Shown here piece by piece: positions 23,101 to 29,413 of a stretch of DNA of 64,000 nt. Made by a program: the position numbers and the translations under genes. This DNA comes from Apus apus (Eukaryota; Chordata; Aves; Apodiformes; Apodidae): contig NC_067283.1 in the NCBI RefSeq assembly GCF_020740795.1, positions 957,659 through 1,021,658 on the forward strand, in the 5' to 3' direction. The notes under the pieces were generated by a model. The model ran no database searches and was not told the origin of the DNA. It saw only the letters and a list, made by a program, of their open reading frames with translations. Each line of letters opens with the position of its first letter. Positions within the stretch are counted from its first letter, which is position 1.

Positions 23101-23945
23101 TAATGGGCAATATTGGGGAGTAATGGGCAGTATTTGAGGATTAATGGCAAATATTTGGGCATGAATGGGCAATATTGGGGATTAATGGGCAGTATTTGGG
23201 GATTAATGGGCAATATTGGGGATTAATGGGCAGTATTTGGGGATTAATGGGCAATATTGGGCAGTAATAGCAAATATTGTGGATTAATGGCCAGTAATTG
23301 GGATTAATGGGCAATATTTGGGATTAATGGGCAATATTGGGGATTAATGGCCAGTAATTGGGATTAATGGGCAATATTGGGGATTAATGGCCAGTAATTG
23401 GGAGTAATGGGCAATATTGGGGAAGTAATGGCCAGTAACTGGGAGTAATGGCCAATATTGGGGAGTAATGGCCAATATTTGAGGATTAATGGCCAATATT
23501 GGGGAGTAATGGCCAATATTTGAGGATTAATGGAAAATATTGGAGAGTAATGGAAAATATTGGGGATTAATAGTAGAACAGCTTGGGGAGTCTCCAAGAT
23601 TTGGATTATCATGGAATCCTGGAATGGTTTGGATGGGAAGGGACCTTCAAACCCACCCAGTCCCACCCCTGCCATGGGCAGGGACACCTCCCAGCAGCCC
23701 AGGCTGCTCCAAGCCCCATCCAACCTGCCCTAGACCCACCTCCTGGGAATCCTGAGGGAATGATGGTGGCTTTTCCTTGGCAGTTGACCCACGGGGTGAT
23801 GAACAAGGAGCTCAAGTACTGCAAGAACCCCGAGGACCTGGAGTGCAACGAGAACGTGAAGCACAAGACCAAGGAGTACATCAAGAAGTACATGCAGAAA
23901 TTCGGGGCCATCTACAAACCCAAAGAGGACACGGAGCTGGAGTGA
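8125..23945 (+). CDS. SETD2: SETD2, last nine coding exons (C-terminal 545 codons)
   Basis: Histone H3 lysine-36 trimethyltransferase that rides on elongating RNA polymerase II in the nucleus. Coding exons: 8125-8173, 8592-8772, 12123-12798, 14384-14518, 15076-15215, 17058-17169, 20152-20232, 20803-20904, 23784-23945 (TGA 23943-23945). They sum to 1638 nt, in frame throughout, giving 545 residues plus stop; the human protein is about 2560 residues. The AWS, SET and post-SET catalytic domains are upstream of the window. Present here are a basic Ser/Arg-rich stretch, a Gln-rich helix, a long Pro/Tyr/Gln-rich low-complexity segment, the WW domain and the SRI domain that binds the phosphorylated polymerase CTD. 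The first exon starts in phase 0, and I could not find its upstream partner in 1-8124. Identification is from near-verbatim resemblance to the vertebrate SETD2 C-terminus. Confidence 0.97.
8395..8515 (+). mobile_element. CR1 3' fragment in SETD2 intron
   Basis: About 120 bp of CR1 tail (gatggggcttggggcaacct, then ccttccaacccaaaccgctc), ending about 75 bp before the SETD2 acceptor at 8591. Confidence 0.85.
8592..8772 (+). CDS. SETD2: SETD2 exon with a GC donor
   Basis: 181 nt encoding the Arg/Glu/Lys-rich segment that includes RRRDSLSPPSSAYERG. The acceptor is cccacag. The downstream donor reads ag|gcaagt, so this is a GC-AG intron: the split Arg codon (AG+G) joined to the exon at 12123 is the only join that keeps the conserved R-Y-D-T-P junction. 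Confidence 0.9.
9040..9254 (+). mobile_element. CR1 3' fragment (first of a head-to-tail pair)
   Basis: Sense CR1 tail ending ttccatgattctgtggttctatgatt, directly abutted by a second CR1 tail of another subfamily. Confidence 0.88.
9255..9470 (+). mobile_element. CR1 3' fragment (second of the pair)
   Basis: Begins in the aggaacaaattcttcctgg segment of a different CR1 subfamily and ends at gggttctgtgatacc. Same orientation, joined at the tail microsatellite of the first. Confidence 0.85.
10345..10860 (+). mobile_element. CR1 3' fragment, 0.5 kb
   Basis: Sense CR1 from the gtccccagcacaggaaggac motif through the 3'UTR to tctatgattctatgattg, with a good terminal octamer tail. Confidence 0.92.
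11768..11935 (-). mobile_element. CR1 3' fragment, inverted
   Basis: Inverted CR1 tail (ctggtttgggttggaagggg, then gggcagggacacctcctgct). Ends about 190 bp before the SETD2 exon at 12123. Confidence 0.85.
12123..12798 (+). CDS. SETD2: SETD2 exon: Gln-rich helix and Pro/Tyr/Gln low-complexity region
   Basis: The largest SETD2 exon here, 676 nt. It opens with basic SSKKKVRLKDRNK and a charged helix (LSTEERRKLFEQEV, then a QQQQ tract) expected to form a coiled coil. It continues as a Pro/Tyr/Gln/Val-rich disordered region ending at TTPPIVQ. Donor gtaagt. All residues read in one frame with no stop. Confidence 0.95.
12825..13335 (+). repeat. Minisatellite, about 30-bp unit (gggaaccaccac...)
   Basis: Degenerate tandem of units around gggaaccaccacaaaacacc with caaaatgaag variants, starting only about 25 bp after the SETD2 donor at 12799. 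Confidence 0.88.
13480..13635 (-). mobile_element. CR1 3' fragment, inverted, diverged
   Basis: agaatcacagaaaggtttgg opens the inverted tail, then ccaagccccatccagcctgc. More diverged than its neighbours. Confidence 0.75.
13770..14250 (-). mobile_element. CR1 3' fragment, inverted, 0.48 kb
   Basis: Inverted CR1 3'UTR from tcgtggaatggttttgggtg to ctccatgtccttcttggt. Lies between SETD2 exons, 134 bp before the 14384 exon. Confidence 0.9.
14384..14518 (+). CDS. SETD2: SETD2 exon: SYAQPGLQYIQGQQ segment
   Basis: 135 nt, phase 0 at both ends, acceptor ctgtttcag and donor gtaagg. It continues the Gln/Pro-rich region (HPQGVIVQPPTAVTTIV). A minus-oriented CR1 copy ends about 140 bp upstream of the acceptor. 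Confidence 0.94.
15076..15215 (+). CDS. SETD2: SETD2 exon: first part of the WW domain
   Basis: 140 nt. Encodes a proline-rich stretch (LPPPSPPKPK) that may bind the WW domain in cis, then the first WW strands (LPPNWKTARDPEGKIYYYHV) with the first signature Trp and the central aromatic triplet. Ends inside an Arg codon (AG|). Confidence 0.96.
15230..15790 (-). mobile_element. CR1 3' fragment, inverted, 0.55 kb
   Basis: Starts 15 bp after the SETD2 WW-exon donor with the inverted tail (agaatcattgaatcctggaa) and continues through the CR1 3'UTR to about gggactcagcagagcagagg. Confidence 0.92.
15791..17057. other. SETD2 intron, unique sequence
   Basis: No gene, RNA or array recognised. Confidence 0.6.
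17058..17169 (+). CDS. SETD2: SETD2 exon: end of the WW domain and acidic linker
   Basis: 112 nt completing the WW domain (QTQWDPPTW, the second Trp of the fold) and adding an acidic linker (DDASLEHEAEMDLGTP). Acceptor cctccag, donor gtaagt. Confidence 0.96.
17385..17535 (-). mobile_element. CR1-like 3' fragment, inverted
   Basis: Weak inverted CR1 tail (gatcatctagtccaaccccc, then tgtctccagagatggaggct). Resembles the CR1 subfamily at 61.84-62.24 kb. Confidence 0.7.
17536..20151. other. SETD2 intron
   Basis: Mostly unique. 18890-19050 holds a few irregular copies of aatatttggggtgtaa-like sequence, resembling the unit that expands at 21.1-23.5 kb. 19555-19800 has gatggagaag-type short repeats interrupted by a CR1 tail. 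Confidence 0.6.
19640..19740 (+). mobile_element. CR1 3' fragment inside a gatggag repeat
   Basis: About 100 bp of sense CR1 tail (gtgggaggtgtccctgccca, then accagtctgggattctatg), flanked on both sides by gtgatggaga-type repeats. Confidence 0.85.
20152..20232 (+). CDS. SETD2: SETD2 exon: start of the SRI region
   Basis: 81 nt, phase 0 at both ends. Lys/Glu-rich (KKAKTAEADTSSELAKKSKE), leading into the helical SRI domain. Acceptor tttccag, donor gtgagt. Confidence 0.95.
20280..20660 (+). repeat. Minisatellite, about 35-60 bp unit (ggtgacatgacccagggg)
   Basis: Irregular tandem of ggggttcactggtgacatga / cccaggggacactgg units between two SETD2 exons. Confidence 0.85.
20803..20904 (+). CDS. SETD2: SETD2 exon: SRI domain, first helix
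   Basis: 102 nt, phase 0 at both ends. Encodes MSQFIVQCLNPYRKPDCKAG and the TTEDFKHLARK helix of the SRI domain, which contacts the Ser2/Ser5-phosphorylated polymerase II CTD. The donor gtcagg is followed within 15 bp by four copies of a 12-bp repeat. Confidence 0.97.
20915..20965 (+). repeat. 12-bp tandem (gggacatccctg)
   Basis: Four copies of a 12-bp unit starting about 12 bp after the 20905 splice donor. Confidence 0.9.
21100..23575 (+). repeat. 2.5-kb minisatellite filling the last SETD2 intron
   Basis: Dozens of copies of a roughly 41-bp dimer (ggggaatattagccaatatt plus tggggataatagccattgtt) to about 22.35 kb. Then come degenerate copies, then a related 20-bp form (ggggattaatgggcaatatt) from about 22.86 to 23.57 kb. 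The two zones share the gccaatatttgggg core. Confidence 0.95.
23605..23735 (-). mobile_element. CR1 3' fragment, inverted
   Basis: atcatggaatcctggaatgg opens the inverted tail, ending near ccatccaacctgccct; 48 bp before the terminal SETD2 acceptor. Confidence 0.88.
23784..23945 (+). CDS. SETD2: SETD2 terminal coding exon: end of the SRI domain
   Basis: 162 nt including TGA. Encodes the last SRI helices (LTHGVMNKELKYCKNPEDLE and KHKTKEYIKKYMQKFG) and the conserved acidic tail EDTELE. It sits only about 50 bp downstream of an inverted CR1 fragment and about 200 bp downstream of a 2.5 kb minisatellite. Confidence 0.97.
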   Translation: MTHGVMNKELKYCKNPEDLECNENVKHKTKEYIKKYMQKFGAIYKPKEDTELE

Positions 23946-24034
23946 CCCCCCCAGCCCCTCCAGCCCCACCCTGGGCCACCCAGCACCCCCCACCCATGGA
24001 CTCAACCACCACAGGGGGAGCCTCTTTCCTTCTT

Positions 24035-26345
24035 CTTCTTCTTCTTCTTCTTCTTTTTTTTTTTTTTTTTAAATAATTAAAAATAAGGAAATTTTCTGAG
24101 TGAATTTCTGGGTTTTTTGTCAAGAAGAACAAGAAAAGGAACATTTCTGGGAGTGAATTTCCCCTTTTTTAAAAATAAAATGGGAATTTTTCATGGTGAG
24201 AGCCTTCCTTTTCATGAAAAAGAGGGAAAATGAAATTGAATTTCTTCTTTTTTTTCTTTCAAATAATTGATTTCTTTTTGAATTTCCTTTTTTTTTTTTT
24301 TTTAAAAAAAAAGAGATTTTCTTGGTGAGATTTTTCCTTTAAAAAAAAGTAGAAAATTGAATTTATTTTTAAAGAAAAAAAGGAAGATTTCTCTGGGAAT
24401 TCATCTTTTTTTTTTTAAAAAAGGGAATTTTCTTTAAGTTCCTTTTTTTTTAAAGACAAAAGGAAAAAATCTCTAAGTTTTCCCTTTTTTAAAAGAGGAA
24501 AAATTATTTGGGAGTTTTTTTAAAGGGGAAAAAAGGAGGATTTTGCTGTGAATTCATGTCCTTTTTAGTAAAATAAGGAAACTTTTGCCTGGGATTCTTC
24601 CTTTTTTTTGAATTTTCCTTTTGAATTTTTATTTTTTTAAAAAAGAAAAAAGGAAAATTCCTTTGAATTGATTGTCTTAAAAAAACCAAAAGTAAAATTC
24701 TTCCTTAAACAAAAGGAAAATGTTATTAAGTGTGAATTTTCTTTTTTTTTTAAAAAGATTTATTGGAATGAATTTCCTCTTTCTCCAAAAAAAAGGGGAA
24801 ATTTTCATGGAAATTTCCTTTTGTTTCAAGGAAAAAAAGGAAAAATACTTTGAATTTCTTGGGTTTTTTAAAGAAAAAAAGGAATTTCTCTGGGAATTAG
24901 TGTCCTTTTTTTGAGAAAAAAGGAATTTTCTTCATGAAATTCCTCCTTTTAAAAATTTTAATTTTAATTCCCCCTTTTTTTAGCAAGTTTCCTTTTTTTT
25001 TTTAAAAAAGGAAAATTTTCATGGACTAAATTCCCTTTTACTCAAAAAAAGAAATTTTCTTTGCATTTTCCTTTCTTTAAAGAATAGAAAAGGAAAATTT
25101 AATTGACTTAATATCCTTTTAAAAAAAATATTTTAAAAAGAGACATTTAAATTTTCCTTTTTCATGAAAGAAAAAGGAAAATTTAGTTGTGAATTTCTCT
25201 TTTTTTAAAGAAAAAAGGATCATTTCTTTGGGAATTTCTGTCCCTTTTAATTAAAACTGGAAGTTCTCTTTGGGAAATTCTTCCTTTAAAAAAAAAAAAA
25301 TGGAAAAAAGGAAAATTTGGGGGCTTCAATTTTCCTTTTTCTCAAAAACAAAGACTTCATTTTCCTTTTTATAAAGGAAAATAGAATTAATTTCCTTTTT
25401 TTAAAAAAAGGACATTTTATGTGAATTTTCCTTTTTTCTGGGAAAAAAAGAAACTTGCTGAGAATTTATGTTTTGAAAGCAAAGGAAGAATTCTCTGTGA
25501 ATTTCCTGTTTTTAAAGAAAAAAGGATTTTTCTGGAAATTCATGCCCCTTTTTATTAAAAAAGGCCATTTTTTCTCTCTGAAACTCTTCCTTTTTTAAAG
25601 AAAAATTGGGAAAAAATTAAAATTTCATTGACTCCATTTCCTTTTTCTCAAAACCAGACATTTTCTTTGACTTAACTTCCTTCTTTTTTGAAAAAACACA
25701 AATTTTTCTTTCAATTTTCCTTCTGTTTCAAAGAAAAAAGGAAAATTGCTTTGAATTAATTTCCTTTTTTTTTAAAAAAGGAGCAAATTTTCTGTGAATC
25801 TTTTTTTTTCCTAGAAATTCCTTTTGTTTTAAAGAAAAGAAAGGAAAAATTCTCTGTGAATTTCCTTTTTTTTAAAGGAAAAAGGACAGTTTCTTTGGGA
25901 ATTCATGTCCCTTTTTATTAAAACTGGAAAATTCTCTTTGGGAAATTCTTCCTTTTTTAAAAATATGGGAAAAAAAGGGGAAATTTCTGGGCCTCAATTT
26001 CCTTTTTCTCAACAACAAAGATTTTCTCAGTATTTTCCTTTTGTTTCAAAGAGAAAAAGGGAAAATTTATTTGAATTAACTTCCTGTTTTTTTAAAAAAA
26101 GAGGAAAATTTAGGAGAATTTTCCTTTTTTTAAAAAGAAAAATGAAAAGTTGCTCAATTTATGGTTTTAAAGAAAGGAAAATTTCTCTGAATTTCCCTTT
26201 TTTAAAGAAAAAAGGATTCTCTGTCCATCATGCCTGTTTTGTTTCTTTTTAAAAGGCCTTTTTTCTGTGAAATTTTCCCCTTTTTTAAAAGAAAAAAAGA
26301 AGAAAAACTAAAAAAAATCCTTTTTTAATCCCCCCCTTTTTTTTT
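24035..26345. repeat. A/T quasi-palindromic array downstream of the SETD2 stop
   Basis: About 2.3 kb of imperfect units of roughly 40-60 bp. Each is a T-run abutting an A-run flanked by short inverted arms (ttccttttttt / aaaaaaaggaa), with spacers like tttctctgtgaa. Most units can fold as a hairpin on either strand. No coding or family similarity. Confidence 0.85.
24174..24179 (+). terminator. Possible SETD2 polyadenylation signal
   Basis: An AATAAA lies about 230 bp after the SETD2 stop. It sits at the start of an A/T-rich array where such hexamers arise easily, so it could be chance. The true 3' end may lie as far as 27.7 kb. Confidence 0.3.
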
Positions 26346-26479
26346 ATGTAAAAAAACCCAACCAACCAACTAGAAAAGAGCAGGAAACTCCTCCTCCCTG
26401 CCCAGGGCTTGAGGCAGTTTCTGCTGCTGGGGCAGAACCCCCTGTGTTGTATTGGAACCCAGCTGTGAATATTGACCAA

Positions 26480-27290
26480 CCACTTGGGTTTGGTTTCCAT
26501 CATGGGGTTGGTTTCTATCACGGGGTTGATTTCCACCAGGAGGTGGGTTTCCATCCTGGCCTTGGTTTCCACCATGAAGTGGGTTTCCATCCTGGCCTTG
26601 GTTTCTACCATGAGCTTGGTTTCCATCCTGAGCTTGGTTTCCATCCTGGCCTTGGTTTCCACCATGAGGTGGGTTTCCATCCTGGCCTTGGTTTCCATCC
26701 TGGCCTTGGTTTCCATCCTGGCCTTGGTTTCCATCCTGGCCTTGGTTTCCATCCTGGCCTTGGTTTCCATCCTGGCCTTGGTTTCCATCCTGGCCTTGGT
26801 TTCCATCCTGAGCTTGGTTTCCATCCTGAGCTTGGTTTCCATCATGGCCTTGGTTTCCACCATGAGGTTGGTTTCCATCATGGCCTTGGTCTCCACCATG
26901 AGGTTGGTTTCCATCCTGGCCTTGGTTTCCATCATGGCCTTGGTTTCCACCATGAGGTTGGTTTCCATCATGGCCTTGGTCTCCACCATGAGGTTGGTTT
27001 CCATCCTGGCCTTGGTTTCCATCATGGCCTTGGTCTCCACCATGAGGTTGGTTTCCATCCTGGCCTTGGTTTCCATCATGGCCTTGGTTTCCTCATGGCC
27101 TTGGTTTCCATCATGAGGTTGGTCTCCACCAGGAGGTGGGTTTCCATCATGGCCTTGGTTTCCATCATGGCCTTGGTCTCCACCATGAGGTTGGTCTCCA
27201 CCAGGAGGTGGGTTTCCATCATGGCCTGGGTCTCCACCATGAGGTTGGTTTCCATCCTGAGCTTGGTTTCCATCAACCCTGGGATCTTCT
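26480..27290 (+). repeat. 18-bp minisatellite (ttggtttccatcctggcc)
   Basis: About 45 copies of an 18-bp unit with a few variants (caccatgagg, catcatggcc). Because 18 is a multiple of three and most frames lack stops, long ORFs appear on both strands (337 codons on minus at 26285-27298). Treated as non-coding. Confidence 0.95.
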
Positions 27291-27299
27291 GATCCCACG

Positions 27300-27700
27300 G
27301 GACGTTTTGTGAAGAGGATGTTTGGGCTTCTTTTCTCCTAATTAATGATTATTTTAATTTATTTTTTTTAATTTTTGGTTGGGTGGGAGGGTTTGGGGGA
27401 GGGGGCTGGGTTGGGGGTTGAGTTCTCACGTTGGGTCCCATGGAGGTTTCATCTGGTCTCCTGTAAAGAGTTCAGAGCGACCCCAGCCCCGGGGAGAAGG
27501 TTGATCTTTTGGCTTGAGATCATTCGACTTCAGCCAATCTTTACAGAACTTTTTATGTGAAAAAAAAAAGAAAAAAAGAAACCCCCCCAACAACCCCACC
27601 CAAAAAACGAAGTTATAAACCAAAACAAAATGAGAAAAAATGTCAAAAAAAAAAAAAATGACCCAAAAAAGCATCAATTCTGACACTGGCCCCAAAAGGT
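27300..27700 (+). other. Unique segment, possible distal SETD2 3'UTR
   Basis: About 400 bp of non-repetitive sequence (for example catcattcgacttcagccaa-type stretches and ttacagaactttttatgtga at 27541-27560) ending in poly-A-rich sequence at 27560-27665. It resembles a conserved 3'UTR end more than its repetitive flanks do. Assignment to SETD2 is inferred. Confidence 0.35.
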
Positions 27701-27989
27701 GGAACCAAGGGGGGACAGTCTGGGGGTGGCAGGTGTGGGGGGACGTGGTGTCCTCCCCCCAGGCTGGCTCAGGGACCCTCCTGTCACCTTCAGTGTCTCC
27801 CAGCCCCCCCCAGGCCGTGGGGTGACCCAGCTCGGGGTGGGGGACCCGCCTGTATTTTGGGGTTCAAATGGGTGTTTCCTGTCACACTTTGTTGTGTCCC
27901 CCCCCCCCCCGGTGCCTGCTGTGGGGTTTTGGGGTGTCCCCACCTCCCAGGAGCACCCACCACCCTGCTGGCTTGATGGGTGTGGGACA

Positions 27990-28935
27990 CACGGAGACCT
28001 GGGGACACCTGGGGACACGTGTCCTGGCCTCAGACACATCCGAGGCCACGTCATCCTGGGGGGCCACACTTGAGGGGGGGGATGTGGACACATGAGGACA
28101 CGTGTCCTGGGACACATGGACACCCAAGGTGGGGACAAACATCTGGGGACACACGGATGCCTAAGGACACATCCCAGTGACATATGGACACCCAAGGACA
28201 CTCATCTTGGGGCCACGTGCTTGAGGAGACTCATGGACACCTGGGAACACACATCCTGGGGACACCTGGGGATACAGGGACACTTGGGGACATGTCCCAG
28301 TGACTATGGACACCCAAGGCCAGACATCTTGAGGACACACAGCTGGGGACACACAGACACATGGGGACACGTATTCTAGGGACACGTGGGTACATCCTGG
28401 GGACACCTGAGGGGACACACGTGCTTGTGGGGGACACATGGGCACCTGAGGACACACATCTTGGGGACATGCACTTGAGGAGACCTGTGGCCAGCAAGGA
28501 CACATCCTGGGGACACACGTGGCTCCATGAGGGACAACACCTGGGGGGGACATGTCCCTGTGACACATGGACCAACATCTCTTGGGGGGGGGGGGGGGAA
28601 AGGGACACACCTGAGGACACACCCTGGTGACACATCTGGGGGACACACGTGTGGGGGACAGACAGACACCTGAGGCCACATCTTGGTGATGTGTGGATGC
28701 CCAAGGACATTCATCTTGGGGAACGTGCTTGAGGAGACTCATGGACACCTGGGGGACACCTGGAGACACGTGGACACCTGGGGACACGTGGCCACTTGGG
28801 GATACACGGACACCTGGGGACACATCCCAGTGATGGACCCACACCTCTCGGGGTGGGGGGGAAGGGGAATGACCACAGCTGGTGACACACCTGGGACACA
28901 CGGACACCTGGGGACACATCTTGGTGCCACGTTTA
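27990..28935 (+). repeat. Minisatellite of gggacac type
   Basis: Irregular tandem (ggggacacctggggacacat) with period about 10-20 bp in the convergent intergenic interval. Long minus-strand ORFs rich in Pro/Cys/Val are artefacts. Confidence 0.9.
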
Positions 28936-28937
28936 AT
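28932..28937 (-). terminator. Possible NRADD polyadenylation signal (ATTAAA variant)
   Basis: ATTAAA on the minus strand about 170 bp past the NRADD stop, at the edge of the gggacac array. No canonical AATAAA was seen nearer. Confidence 0.25.
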
Positions 28938-29108
28938 GTGCTGACCCCACTCCCCGACCCTCCCACCTTCAATCACCCCCCCCGGGGCCACCAACCCCCC
29001 TCATCCCACCCCCCCAACACCCCTGGAGAAAGTACAAAACCCCCCAGAACCCCCCCCCACAGGGCTGGGATGTCCCTGGGGGGGGGTCTGTGTGTCCCCA
29101 AACGTCCC

Positions 29109-29413
29109 TCACACGGCCGAGGTGACATCCTCAGGTGCCACCAAGCTCCGGGCCAGGTCGTGGTGGCCGATGGCAGCCAGGGCTTGGCAGAGGGTCTCCA
29201 TGGTGGCCCCTTCCCCTCCAGCCCAAGCGTTGAGGAGGCGGCGGGTGGGGGTCCGGGACCCCCCCAAGGTGACAATGGCCTCGGGGCTGAAGCCCAGGTG
29301 GGTGGCCAGGACCTGCCAGTCCCCCCCGGGACCTCCGCTCTCCAGCAGCCGCTCCAGCTCCTCCTGGCACTGAGGTGACATCGAGCTGAAGGGGTGACCC
29401 CTGGGATGGGGGG
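29109..29413 (-). CDS. NRADD: NRADD terminal exon: death domain
   Basis: 305 nt. The acceptor is tctccccag at 29414-29422 on the minus strand; the stop is TGA at 29111-29109. A helical domain of about 85 residues (CQEELERLLES, DWQVLATHLGFSPEAI, LLNAWAGGEGATMETLCQAL, HDLARSL) fits a death-fold domain. The Trp after LLNA and the LATHLG helix match the p75NTR/NRADD pattern. Confidence 0.88.

Noticed and set aside
27674-28994. Pro/Cys/Val-rich minus-strand ORFs resembling keratin- or collagen-like sequence
   Set aside because: Composition comes from the gggacac repeat; no start context, splice sites or conserved domain.
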